A DNA stretch of 64,000 bases from RGIG9060 sp045645985 (GCA_045645985.1 JAZRJV010000001.1:62001-126000), one strand, 5' to 3'; numbered from the stretch's first letter, positions 8,445 through 16,116 are shown. Notes: a model not told the origin generated them from the sequence alone. A program made the numbers and translations.

Positions 8445-9125
8445 TTAATATAAACTATTTTTTATATCTTTATCACAAATAACAGAAGATTTCGATAAAA
8501 CACAAGCTCTATCTAAACATGCAAATAATTGCCGAATATTGCCTTTCCATTGGTTTGCTAAAATTAAATCCAATGCCTTTCCTGTTAAAGTTTTATTATT
8601 CTTTGCTAGATGAGATTTAACAAGAAAAGGAATTTCGTTCAATCGCTGACGCAGAGGCTTTATATACAAAGGAACTACAGCTATTCTGTAATATAAATCT
8701 TCTCTAAACATGCCTTCTTTTATTTTTTTATGCAAATCTACATTTGTTGCACTAATAATTCTAACATCAGATTTTATTTGCTTTGTAGAACCAACTCTAG
8801 CGAAAAAGCCTTCATCCAAAAATTTTAACAATTTTGTTTGTAAAGTTAATGAAAGTTCTCCGATTTCATCAAGAAAAACTGTTCCGCCATTAGCGGCTTC
8901 AAACAAACCTTCTCTTGTTGTAGCACCTGTGTAAGCTCCATTTACAGAGCCAAAAAGTTCACTTTCAGCAATACTTTCTGGAATTGCACCACAATTTATG
9001 GCAATAAAAGGTTTGTTTTTTCTGAAAGACATATCATGGGCTTTTTTAGCAGCGAAAGTTTTTCCTGTTCCACTTTCACCTGTAAAAAGCAAGGGTAAAT
9101 CACTTTTGTAAAAACTTTTTATCAT
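8445..9125 (-). CDS. Solitary sigma54-interaction AAA+ domain, no receiver or DNA-binding domain
   Basis: This is the central ATPase domain of bacterial enhancer-binding proteins, which remodel RNA polymerase-sigma54. Visible features are Walker A GESGTGKT, the sigma54-contact loop as GAYTGA (usual form GAFTGA), Walker B TVFLDEIGELS, and the arginine-finger region FREDLYYRIAVVPLYI. At about 226 residues it consists of this module alone. No N-terminal sensor and no C-terminal Fis-type helix-turn-helix is present; it ends KDIKNSLY. I start it at the ATG at 9125, which has GGAG seven bases upstream. It lies between leuB and ilvD. It may be a truncated regulator, a regulator acting from solution, or a decaying gene. 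The core motifs are intact. Confidence 0.85.
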   Translation of the reverse strand: MIKSFYKSDLPLLFTGESGTGKTFAAKKAHDMSFRKNKPFIAINCGAIPESIAESELFGSVNGAYTGATTREGLFEAANGGTVFLDEIGELSLTLQTKLLKFLDEGFFARVGSTKQIKSDVRIISATNVDLHKKIKEGMFREDLYYRIAVVPLYIKPLRQRLNEIPFLVKSHLAKNNKTLTGKALDLILANQWKGNIRQLFACLDRACVLSKSSVICDKDIKNSLY

Positions 9126-9155
9126 AATAAAACTCCACTTTATAAAAAACAAAAA

Positions 9156-9195
9156 AAAAGAAATAACACAATATACATTGTATTATTTCTTTTTA
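9156..9195 (-). terminator. Terminator after leuB
   Basis: The AAAAGAAATAA arm and its complement TTATTTCTTTT form a long AT-rich stem, extended by ACAAT/ATTGT across one mismatch, with a four-base loop. A T-run follows on the minus strand. It sits between the leuB stop and the AAA+ gene. The symmetry is clear, but the low GC content makes it a weak or partial terminator. Confidence 0.55.
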
Positions 9196-9209
9196 TAAGT
9201 ACATTTGGA

Positions 9210-10301
9210 TTATCCAATCATTTGGATTACTAAATCACCCATTTTCTTTGTACCAACAAGTTTTCCGTTTGCTTTAACTTCTTCCATTGAAGAACCAGCA
9301 ATATCACCTGTTCGCCAACCTGCATCAAGTACTTTTTCAACAGCAGCTTCGATACAACGAGCTTCTTCTTCCATGTTGAAGTCGTAGCGTAAAAGCATTG
9401 CACAAGAAAGAATTGTTGCCAAAGGATTAGCAATATCTTTTCCTGCAATATCAGGTGCTGAACCGTGAATTGGTTCGTAAAGACCAGGACCTGTTCCATC
9501 ACCTAATGAAGCAGAAGCCAACATTCCGATAGAACCAGTAATTTGACTTGCTTCGTCAGAAAGAATATCACCAAACATATTGCTTGTTGCAATAACATCA
9601 AATTGACGAGGGTTTCTTACCAACTGCATTGCAGCATTATCAACATACATAAAAGAAAGTTCTACATCTTTGTATTCATCTTTGATTGATTCTGCAACTT
9701 CTCTCCACAAACGGCTTGATTCAAGAATGTTTGCTTTATCAACTACACAAAGTTTTTTCTGTCTTTTTTGTGCAGATTCAAAACCGAGTCTAAGGATTCT
9801 TTCAATTTCTGGTTTTGTATAGCGTTCTGTATCCCAAGCTTCTGTGTTTTCAGAATTGCGACCTCTTTCTCCAAAGTAAATTCCACCTGTAAGTTCGCGA
9901 ACGATAAGAATATCCAAGCCTGTTCCAACGATTTCATCTTTTAATGGACAAGCGGCAGAAAGTTGTTTGAACATAACAGCAGGACGAAGATTTGCGTAAA
10001 CTTTCATTCCTCCACGAAGTCCAAGCAATGCTTTTTCTGGACGAAGATTTCCAGGAACATTATCCCATTTTGGTCCACCAACTGCACCTAAAAGTACAGA
10101 ATCTGCTTTCAAACATGTATCCAAACTTGCCTGTGGAAGTGGTTCGCCAAATTTATCAATAGCAGCACCACCTGCCAAAACTGTTTCGTATGTAAATTTA
10201 TGACCAAATTTTTTAGCAATCGCATCTAAAACACGAGTTCCTTCATGAACAATATCTGGTCCAATTCCATCACCTGGAATTAAAGCAATTTTCTTTTCCA
10301 T
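9210..10301 (-). CDS. leuB: 3-Isopropylmalate dehydrogenase
   Basis: LeuB oxidatively decarboxylates 3-isopropylmalate with NAD+ to 2-oxoisocaproate, the last leucine-specific step before transamination. At 363 residues it has family length. Motifs seen are ALIPGDGIGPDIV at the N-terminus, GGPKWDN, RELTGGIYFG, the metal/substrate segment DNAAMQLVRNPRQFDVI, NMFGDILSDEASQ, and the NAD-binding YEPIHGSAPDIAGK. The ATG at 10301 has an AGAGGT ribosome site. leuA and leuCD are not in the window. It is the first gene of the leftward amino-acid block and is followed by a hairpin that may reduce read-through. Confidence 0.97.
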   Translation of the reverse strand: MEKKIALIPGDGIGPDIVHEGTRVLDAIAKKFGHKFTYETVLAGGAAIDKFGEPLPQASLDTCLKADSVLLGAVGGPKWDNVPGNLRPEKALLGLRGGMKVYANLRPAVMFKQLSAACPLKDEIVGTGLDILIVRELTGGIYFGERGRNSENTEAWDTERYTKPEIERILRLGFESAQKRQKKLCVVDKANILESSRLWREVAESIKDEYKDVELSFMYVDNAAMQLVRNPRQFDVIATSNMFGDILSDEASQITGSIGMLASASLGDGTGPGLYEPIHGSAPDIAGKDIANPLATILSCAMLLRYDFNMEEEARCIEAAVEKVLDAGWRTGDIAGSSMEEVKANGKLVGTKKMGDLVIQMIG

Positions 10302-10364
10302 AATTTTACCTCTAAAAAAAATTGGGTTTTATAAATAGTATATTTTTTTGCAAAATAAAGCAAG

Positions 10365-10442
10365 ATAGGAATTTTGTAAATGCAGAAATTGATACAAAAA
10401 TCGCATAGGAATTGTGTATAAGCAGATTCGTACAAAAATCCT
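10365..10442. repeat. Two tandem copies of a 40-base unit upstream of leuB
   Basis: The segments 10365-10404 and 10405-10442 both begin ATAGGAATT, continue through a GCAGA core and end TACAAAAATC, giving a period of 40 bases with a few differences. They lie outside any gene, beside the larger repeats that follow. No function is visible. Confidence 0.7.
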
Positions 10443-10528
10443 TTCGACAGAAAATTCCCCGCGACCTGCGGCTCCTCCTTTCAGTCGTCAAGGCAGGTCG
10501 GTGTGCTTTTCTGTCTACGGATTTTTCA
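10433..10528. repeat. Large interrupted palindrome, GC-rich centre
   Basis: AAAAATCC, GACAGAAAA and CGACCTGC on the left (10434-10469) are matched in reverse order by GCAGGTCG, TTTTCTGTC and GGATTTTT on the right (10493-10526). The centre around 10470-10492 is markedly more GC-rich than its surroundings. It is probably a mobile palindromic element or a decayed one. It has no ORF of its own that I trust. Confidence 0.65.
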
Positions 10529-10866
10529 CGATTTTGCTAGTTCACAGTTTTTCTGCGATTTTTCACTCGATTTTGTATTTACACATTGATTCTTGCTTTG
10601 TTTGAAAAAGTGGCATAGAAGGGGCGGAGTTGTGGTAAAAGCGAAATGAAAAATGCATTGTGTTGGGGCGGGATTTTTCACCGAATTTGCTAGTTCACAG
10701 TTTTTCTGCGATTTTTCACGGAATTTTGTATTTGCACATTGATTCTTGCTTTGTTTGAAAAAGTGGCATAGAAGGGGCGGATTTGTGGTAAAAGCGAAAT
10801 GTCAAAGGCATTGTGAGTGGGCGGGTTTTTCACGGTTTGTTAATTTACAGTTAGTGGCGATTTTAT
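10519..10866. repeat. About 152-base tandem repeat, two full copies and a degenerate third
   Basis: Copy 1 (10519-10670) and copy 2 (10671-10822) agree at about nine of ten positions, including the long shared core from CTAGTTCACAG through TGGCATAGAAGGGGCGGA. A shorter diverged third copy starts at about 10823. No reading frame spans the units. With the two repeats to its left it fills the 620-base gap between leuB and the restriction-modification island. Confidence 0.85.
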
Positions 10867-10874
10867 TGTATCAC

Positions 10875-11183
10875 CTTCCGAAAACAGAGGATGAATTTAG
10901 ATACTTGTAATTTGATGAAAATGTGTTAGAATCTGTTTTGAGGAATTGGATGAATAATATATTAAATTACGCAAATTCACTTGGACATCCATATAAGTAT
11001 GATTCGTTTAAGGAAATTATTGATAATACTAATAATTTAAAATTCTATATTCTTATATCCAAAAAGGCTGAGAATTTATGTCTTGGATGGCCTACCATAA
11101 TTAAAGAAACAGATGGCATTTTTTCTGAGATAAAAAATAACAAAGAAAAGTTAAAAATAATGAATTTGCCCAAAGTTCAATAA
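10875..11183 (+). pseudogene. Gene remnant or small hypothetical ORF at the edge of the island
   Basis: From 10923 an open frame of 86 codons reads LESVLRNWMNNILNYANS and ends NLPKVQ. In the same frame upstream, codons from 10875 read LPKTEDEFRYL, then a TAA stop, then FDENV, as if a longer gene had acquired one nonsense codon. The GTG at 10923 has no ribosome site. I do not recognise the family. A diverged copy of the stretch around the stop lies at 11209-11260, just before the methyltransferase promoter. Most likely it is a broken gene whose 5' part was lost to the repeat region; a short expressed ORF is possible. Confidence 0.4.
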
Positions 11184-11267
11184 ACCAAATATTCCCCAAG
11201 TTATATTACATTTTGAAAATGGAGGGTGTATTTAGATACTTAGTATTTTTGTGGAATAATTAACTAA

Positions 11268-11303
11268 TTGACCATAAAAAAAAAAAAGAATACTATAAGT
11301 ATT
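11268..11303 (+). promoter_or_regulatory. Methyltransferase promoter with C-box over the -10
   Basis: TTGACC (11268-11273), exactly 17 bases, then TACTAT (11291-11296), with the ATG at 11304 seven bases later and no Shine-Dalgarno sequence: a leaderless arrangement. The near-palindrome ATACTATAAGTAT (11290-11302) covers the -10 and start region. Its sequence context, A-run plus GAATACTATAAGT, is repeated exactly upstream of the controller gene at 12987-13006. A controller protein bound here would repress the methyltransferase. Confidence 0.7.
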
Positions 11304-12215
11304 ATGCAGAAAAAAAATAAAGTATATAATGGTGATTGTAGAGAAATACTAAAATCATTTGATAATAATAGTATTGCAGCATGTATTACGGATCCTCCAT
11401 ATAATTATGAATTCATAGGTAAAAACTGGGATCAAAATGAAATTACAAGAAGAACAGAACGGATAAAAGATACAAAAACATTAGTAAAGAATATTCCATA
11501 CGGAAGTGGTTTAGCTGGTGGTATTAGAAATAAAACTTGGTACGAGAAAAATGCAAAAAATATAATTGATTATCAAAATTGGGTATATGAATGGGCTTCA
11601 GAAGTATATCGGGTTTGCAAACCTGGTGCTTTGGTAGCTATTTTTAATAGTACGCGAACAATAGCACATATTCAAATTGCATTTGAAAAAGCTGGCTTTT
11701 ATTCAAGAGATTGTCTTGTGTATAGGCGCCATAGTGGTATTCCCAAGGGGAATAATATAGAAGCTGATATGAAAAAAAAAGCTGAGCCTAATTATGAAAA
11801 TTGGAAAGGATGGCATAGTTGCTTGAGAAATGAATGGGAAGCAATTTATGTTGGACAAAAACCATTAACCAATAACTATTATACAACAATAAAACAGTAC
11901 AATGTTGGAGCATTTTATACAAGTAACGAAGATGGTTCTTTTCAATCAAATATTCTTGAAGGTTTTCAAAGAGAAAAGCACGATGATTTTAATATCCATT
12001 GCACAGTAAAGCCTTTACGTCTAATGGAAAAATTAGTAAAAATGATGGTTCCCCAAATAAAAGGAAATATAGTATTAGATCCTTTTGCTGGTTCAGGAAC
12101 AACTTTGGTTGCTGCGAAAAAATTGGGTGTCGACTATATTGGAATTGAAATTGAATCATCTTATATTGAAATAATTAACAAGAGACTCGAAGAAAGACCT
12201 AAGGATTTATATTAA
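11304..12215 (+). CDS. Type II DNA methyltransferase, beta class (N6-adenine or N4-cytosine)
   Basis: It methylates the island's recognition site to protect it from the partner nuclease. Motif IV, DPPYNY, lies near the N-terminus (about residue 37). The AdoMet-binding motif I, DPFAGSGTTLVAAKK, lies near the C-terminus (about residue 265). This IV-to-I order defines the beta class, and DPPY is most often seen in adenine-N6 enzymes. From the ATG at 11304 it has 303 residues. A TTG 36 bases upstream is open in frame but is the promoter -35 box, so I reject it as a start. The gene converges on the endonuclease gene and their ends overlap by 17 bases. The recognition sequence cannot be read from the protein. 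Confidence 0.93.
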   Translation: MQKKNKVYNGDCREILKSFDNNSIAACITDPPYNYEFIGKNWDQNEITRRTERIKDTKTLVKNIPYGSGLAGGIRNKTWYEKNAKNIIDYQNWVYEWASEVYRVCKPGALVAIFNSTRTIAHIQIAFEKAGFYSRDCLVYRRHSGIPKGNNIEADMKKKAEPNYENWKGWHSCLRNEWEAIYVGQKPLTNNYYTTIKQYNVGAFYTSNEDGSFQSNILEGFQREKHDDFNIHCTVKPLRLMEKLVKMMVPQIKGNIVLDPFAGSGTTLVAAKKLGVDYIGIEIESSYIEIINKRLEERPKDLY

Positions 12216-12759
12216 AATTTCCACGCTTAGACTGTAGATATTGACAGAAATCAACTTTTGTTATTTCTTTTATAAAGTCAAAAGAATCCTTTCCTGTTTT
12301 TACAACCCATTTTTTTGAGCATGCAGTAATTGCAGCAGGGAGGTTATCATTTCGTAATATTAGAAGCACAGGGGTATAATTCTTGGATCTTAATAAAGCT
12401 GCATTTTCTCTGAATTTTCTTAGTGTTCCAGAATCTCCTGAACCAATACGATATTTTGTATCTATTGCATATTTTCCAACAATTAAATCACAAGGTTCAT
12501 CTCTTCCAAATTTTAAAGCATCCCCATAGCCTTCACATTTCGTTTTACAAAGTTCAACAATAATTTTTTGCCAACACATTCCCAATTCACGTCCCCAATA
12601 CTGTCGATTTTCTCTTTTCATATTAGGAGTAATTCCAAAAATATCCATAAGAACATCACATTTATCATTCTCATCAGAATATGTTTTTTCTTTAAACGAC
12701 TTACTATAATCATTTAAAATTTTGGTAATTTTTGAATCTAAAGTTTTATTCATTTTCAT
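12199..12759 (-). CDS. Type II restriction endonuclease candidate, PD-(D/E)xK type
   Basis: Position and features identify it: it follows a controller gene and converges on a methyltransferase gene. The protein (184-186 residues) has a plausible nuclease core in EPCDLIVGKYAIDTKYR, with Asp89, Asp98 and Lys100 (counted from the ATG at 12753) spaced as D-x8-D-x-K and acidic helices upstream (WGRELGMCWQKIIVE). Two in-frame ATGs (12759 and 12753) overlap the controller's stop region, so translation is probably coupled. I give the longer form. The stretch after the active site (GSGDSGTLRKF, LRNDNLPAAI) resembles what I recall of ApaLI-like enzymes; that link is weak and unverified. Its 3' end overlaps the methyltransferase 3' end by 17 bases. 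Confidence 0.8.
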   Translation of the reverse strand: MKMNKTLDSKITKILNDYSKSFKEKTYSDENDKCDVLMDIFGITPNMKRENRQYWGRELGMCWQKIIVELCKTKCEGYGDALKFGRDEPCDLIVGKYAIDTKYRIGSGDSGTLRKFRENAALLRSKNYTPVLLILRNDNLPAAITACSKKWVVKTGKDSFDFIKEITKVDFCQYLQSKRGNFNINP

Positions 12760-12973
12760 TACTAAATTCCTTAACCATATCATAAAGAGGAATTTCAAGA
12801 GCATTTGCAATAATATCTGCATTTTTTAAAGTAATATTTCTTTCAGCACGCTCAACAGAACCTATATATGTTCTATGCAGATTTGTCCTCTCCGCCAATT
12901 CTTCTTGTGTAATTTTTTTTTGAGTTCTATAAAATTTCATCCAATAACTAAAGATATGTGTAATATCAGACAT
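12746..12973 (-). CDS. Restriction-modification controller (C) protein, XRE-type helix-turn-helix
   Basis: At 75 residues it is typical of C proteins, which dimerise on C-boxes to time endonuclease expression after methylation is established. The helix-turn-helix is clear: KKITQEELAERTNLHRTYIG followed by SVERAERNITLKNADIIANALEIPL. I start at the ATG at 12973 (MSDITHIF). No ribosome site precedes it, but a promoter lies directly upstream, as for a leaderless mRNA. Its end overlaps the start of the endonuclease gene, so C and R form one transcript. Matching operator repeats stand in front of it and in front of the methyltransferase. Confidence 0.92.
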   Translation of the reverse strand: MSDITHIFSYWMKFYRTQKKITQEELAERTNLHRTYIGSVERAERNITLKNADIIANALEIPLYDMVKEFSNENE

Positions 12974-12980
12974 GAAAATA

Positions 12981-13030
12981 ATTATCAAAAAAAGAATACT
13001 ATAAGTCTACATTCTATAAGTAGCATACTT
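12981..13030 (-). promoter_or_regulatory. C-R promoter with tandem C-box operator
   Basis: The minus strand reads ACTTATAG, six bases, then GACTTATAGT (12998-13021). This matches my recollection of the published C-box layout, two half-operators around a short centre. CTATAAGT recurs at 12999-13006 and 13014-13021, and a further inverted AAGTA-GCA-TACTT lies at 13018-13030. A weak promoter, TAGACT (13004-13009), 17 bases, GATAAT (12981-12986), ends seven bases before the C ATG. The operator overlaps and extends upstream of the -35, as in autoregulated C genes. Confidence 0.72.
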
Positions 13031-13180
13031 TAAGAAAATTATATTATCAGTTTTGTTTTTTTACATAAAATAGAAAGTAAAAAAACAGTAAATTATATAG
13101 TCGACCACAAAAGACAAAAATTTGTTAAAATAAACTTTCTAACATTGATTCAATTAGTTTTTTTCTATAAAATTTACTTT

Positions 13181-13948
13181 GTGAGTAGAAATTCATCATT
13201 ACAAGCATTGGTCTTGAGTGTTCGGCAATATGGAGAAGATAATCGCATCGTAAAATTCTTATCAAAAGAAAAAGGAATTTTCGACGCCGTTTTATATGGG
13301 GGACCAAAAAGCAAGCTCAGAGCCTATGTTTCGCCATATCACTTTGGAAATTTGTGGATTTACACCGACGAAACAAAACATTCTATTAAAATCACAGATT
13401 TTGAAGTTATAAAATATCATCCTGAAATTAGAGAAAATCTTTTTAAAACTTGGTGCGCTTCATTTTGTGCTGAACTTTTGATTAAAACTGATGCTACTGG
13501 CGAATACGAAAAAATCTGGACTTTAGCAAACGGATTTTTAGATGGAATTTCTGTAAGTTCAGAAGATGAATGTAGAATCGCTTTTTTACGATTTGTTTGG
13601 CGCTACATCGGGATTATGGGATTACAATGTGATATTGAAAATTGTTTGCATTGTGACGAAAAATTAAATCCAAAAATCCAAGAAGAAAAATTTTACTACT
13701 CAATAGTAGAAAACGGATTTATTTGCAACAACTGTTTTTCTCATCAAAATAATAACGATGGATTTGAACTATCTTCAGAAGCGATTATTTTTTTACAAGC
13801 GGTAACCTTACTTTCACCTAAAGAAGCAAGGTCAATTCCTCTTCACTACTCTACTACACAACAACTTCACGAATTTTTAACTTTTCTTATAAATCGATAC
13901 ACAGGATGCAAACTCAAAACCTTAGAAATCAGCACAGGAATTTTCTAA
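13181..13948 (+). CDS. recO: DNA repair protein RecO
   Basis: RecO works with RecR/RecF to load RecA on SSB-coated single-stranded DNA. The N-terminal OB-fold part is seen in LQALVLSVRQYGEDNRIVKFLSKEKGIFDAVLYGG, and a C-terminal zinc ribbon has Cys pairs in CDIENCLHC and CNNC. I take GTG at 13181 (255 residues): RecO proteins normally begin just before this OB-fold, and the upstream in-frame TTG at 13147 would add a hydrophobic stretch not typical of the family. There is no clear ribosome site for either. It marks the return of housekeeping genes to the right of the restriction-modification island and converges on cls. Confidence 0.9.
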   Translation: MSRNSSLQALVLSVRQYGEDNRIVKFLSKEKGIFDAVLYGGPKSKLRAYVSPYHFGNLWIYTDETKHSIKITDFEVIKYHPEIRENLFKTWCASFCAELLIKTDATGEYEKIWTLANGFLDGISVSSEDECRIAFLRFVWRYIGIMGLQCDIENCLHCDEKLNPKIQEEKFYYSIVENGFICNNCFSHQNNNDGFELSSEAIIFLQAVTLLSPKEARSIPLHYSTTQQLHEFLTFLINRYTGCKLKTLEISTGIF

Positions 13949-13968
13949 CTTTCATTTTAAGTTTGATT

Positions 13969-15501
13969 TTACATCAATGGTGCAAAAACTCGTAAAATTT
14001 GCTGAAACAAACTTTTTATCACATTGTATTTCAAATCAGTTTTTTCGATAAGCTTAGATTTTTCTACAATATCCATAAAATCTTTGTAAATCGGTTCTAT
14101 AGATTTTGAATCATAAATACAAGTTCCACATTCAAAATGATGATACAAACTTCTGTAATCAAAATTTGCAGAACCAACTGTTGCAACTTTGTCGTCGGAA
14201 ATTACAACTTTAGAATGAATAAAACCAGGAGTATATTCGTAAACTTTTACACCAGCATTTATTAAATCGTTGTAGTAACTTCGAGTTAAGGTATGAACTA
14301 AAAATTTATCCCACTTAAAAGGCGTTACAAGTCGAACATCAACTCCAGATTTTGCAGACAAACAAATTGCACTTAGCATTTGCTCATCGATTATAAAATA
14401 TGGAGTTTGAATATACAAATATTTTTTTGCTTGAGTAATAATATTAAGATAAACATGTTCTCCAACATTTTCTAAATCAGTTGGACTATCACAATATGGC
14501 TGAATAAAACAGTCTGATTGAACATCGCATTTACTTTCTTTCCAAGGATAAAATTGTGCAAAATCTTCTGTGGATTTTAAACTGAAATTCCATAGTTGCA
14601 AGAAAATTACTGTTAAACTCCAAACAGCTTCACCTTGTATCATAACAGAAGCGTCTTTCCAATAACCATGTCGCTCTTTTTTATTGATATATTCGTCAGC
14701 AAGATTTATTCCACCTGTAAAACCAACTTTTCCATCTATTACTGTAATTTTTCTATGGTCCCGATTATTATGACTTACGATAAAAAATGGCTTAAACTGA
14801 TTAAAAGTAACACATTTTATTCCTTTTTTTTCTAAAATTTTTGGATAATTTGTAGGAAGCAAAACAAAGGAGCCAACATCATCGTACATAACACGAACTT
14901 CAACACCTTCTTTTGCTTTTCGTTCAAGAACTTCCAAAATTTGATTCCACATTTCACCTTCATCAATAATAAAATATTCCATAAAAATATACTTTTGCGC
15001 TTTTTCAAGTTCTTCAAGCAAACAAGGAAAAAATTCTTCGCCAGGAGAAAGATACTTTGCTGTAGAATTTTTAAAAACTGGAAAACCTGCAAATTTTTCA
15101 AGATAAGAAATATTATTGTGATATTCAGGATTTTTTAGAATTGCTTGTTCAAAGGCAGGTGATGTAAGTAAAAAAGTTTGTCGAGTTTTTTCTTCCAATT
15201 TTGTAAGAGTTTTTCTGAATTTTCGGGTAGCACCTTGTCCATGAAAAATAAGATATGTAAATCCTCCAAACAAAGGAAAAATCATAATCAGCAAAATCCA
15301 AATTATCTTAAAGCCACTTTTTTCGTGTTTACTGATGATGAATAAAGCCATCAAAATACTAAAAAGCATAAGAGCGCGTTGAATCCAAGTGGAAACATTT
15401 GAAGCACTTAAAATAAAATAGATTAAGGAAAAAATTTGCGCTAAAATTGTTAAGCAAACTAGAAAACGGTTAAAATATAGAAAAGGTTTGATTTTTTTCA
15501 A
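13969..15501 (-). CDS. cls: Cardiolipin synthase (phospholipase D family)
   Basis: It joins phosphatidylglycerol molecules into cardiolipin at the inner membrane. Two N-terminal membrane segments are followed by two HKD motifs, HRKITVIDGKVGFTGGINLAD and HSKVVISDDKVATVGSANFDYRS, as in bacterial Cls of about 510 residues. I choose the TTG at 15501 because GGAG (15509-15512) lies seven bases upstream. A longer reading from GTG at 15564 would place the start codon in the loop of the tmRNA terminator. It converges with recO, 20 bases between stops. Confidence 0.93.
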   Translation of the reverse strand: MKKIKPFLYFNRFLVCLTILAQIFSLIYFILSASNVSTWIQRALMLFSILMALFIISKHEKSGFKIIWILLIMIFPLFGGFTYLIFHGQGATRKFRKTLTKLEEKTRQTFLLTSPAFEQAILKNPEYHNNISYLEKFAGFPVFKNSTAKYLSPGEEFFPCLLEELEKAQKYIFMEYFIIDEGEMWNQILEVLERKAKEGVEVRVMYDDVGSFVLLPTNYPKILEKKGIKCVTFNQFKPFFIVSHNNRDHRKITVIDGKVGFTGGINLADEYINKKERHGYWKDASVMIQGEAVWSLTVIFLQLWNFSLKSTEDFAQFYPWKESKCDVQSDCFIQPYCDSPTDLENVGEHVYLNIITQAKKYLYIQTPYFIIDEQMLSAICLSAKSGVDVRLVTPFKWDKFLVHTLTRSYYNDLINAGVKVYEYTPGFIHSKVVISDDKVATVGSANFDYRSLYHHFECGTCIYDSKSIEPIYKDFMDIVEKSKLIEKTDLKYNVIKSLFQQILRVFAPLM

Positions 15502-15532
15502 AATAAAACTCCGTATCACTTTTAGTTTTATA

Positions 15533-15577
15533 AAAGAAAAAAGGTTATCCTGTGATTTATTCACAACTGATAACCTT
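15533..15577 (-). terminator. Rho-independent terminator of tmRNA
   Basis: On the minus strand AAGGTTATC (15569-15577) pairs with GATAACCTT (15541-15549) around a 19-base loop, followed by a T-rich run (15533-15540). It begins nine bases after the mature tmRNA 3' end. The T-run lies directly upstream of the cls ribosome site. Confidence 0.8.
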
Positions 15578-15585
15578 ATAAAGAT

Positions 15586-15934
15586 TGGAGATGGGGAGAA
15601 TTGAACTCCCGTCCGAGTGAGCGAATCAGGAACATCTACAAGTTTAGTAATGCGAGGTAGTTGTCGGGCTCCGGTAGCAGCATCACAAGCGTCGGCGCCT
15701 TATTCTGATAAAAGTCCCGAAAGTGTATCAGACACCACAATCAGCAAGCCCTGATTAGCGACGGAACATAAAGCCGTTCAGAGCGGCACAACTTAAGTTC
15801 CGAGATTATGCAGCTAGTGCGTAATCTGAATAATTGTCAGTATTGGCAATTATAGTTTTTGTCAGTTTAGAGGACTGGCGACCTCACTTGCAGTTCAAGA
15901 CCACGATCACACCCGTCGAAACCGGTGCACCCCC
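15586..15934 (-). ncRNA. ssrA: Transfer-messenger RNA (tmRNA)
   Basis: tmRNA rescues stalled ribosomes by adding a degradation tag. The 5' end GGGGGTGCACCGGTTTCGAC and the 3' T-arm GGACGGGAGTTCAATTCTCC are diagnostic. The acceptor stem pairs GGGGGUG with CAUCUCC (with G-U pairs), leaving an A discriminator; CCA is not encoded. The tag frame, from a GCC resume codon, reads ANTDNYSDYALAA then stop, which ends in the standard ALAA-type degron. Total length is about 349 bases. Pseudoknot stems can be seen in the middle (for example GCCGCTCTGAACGGC). Its own promoter lies upstream at 15955-15981. Confidence 0.97.
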
Positions 15935-15954
15935 GTTCATATCTATAACATAAA

Positions 15955-15981
15955 AATATAGTAAAAAGTTATATAAGTCAA
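15955..15981 (-). promoter_or_regulatory. ssrA: tmRNA promoter
   Basis: Minus strand TTGACT (15976-15981), 15-base spacer, TATATT (15955-15960); a second register, TATTTT, gives a 17-base spacer. The distance to the mature 5' end predicts a short precursor trimmed by RNase P. Confidence 0.5.
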
Positions 15982-16116
15982 GAAAAATATTTACAAAATT
16001 TGCATAAAAATCCCAGTCAGAAAAATTTGTAACTTTTAATATATGTGGGCAAAAAACACGCAGAAATAAATGATTTAAATACAAATTCAGACAGAACTTA
16101 CTCTCAAGGAAAAATG

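Noticed and set aside
11268..11303. Extended N-terminus of the methyltransferase from a TTG at 11268
   Set aside because: The TTG is part of a perfect -35 box and the stretch encodes only low-complexity Lys-rich residues. The ATG at 11304 fits the family start.
12766..12822. Longer start for the restriction enzyme lying well inside the C gene
   Set aside because: The extra N-terminal residues are simply the C coding sequence in another frame, hydrophobic and unlike the rest of the enzyme. ATGs at the C stop are better placed.
15884..16084. 66-codon minus-strand ORF over the tmRNA 5' end
   Set aside because: It runs through the tmRNA promoter and the first bases of the RNA gene, so it is a chance frame.
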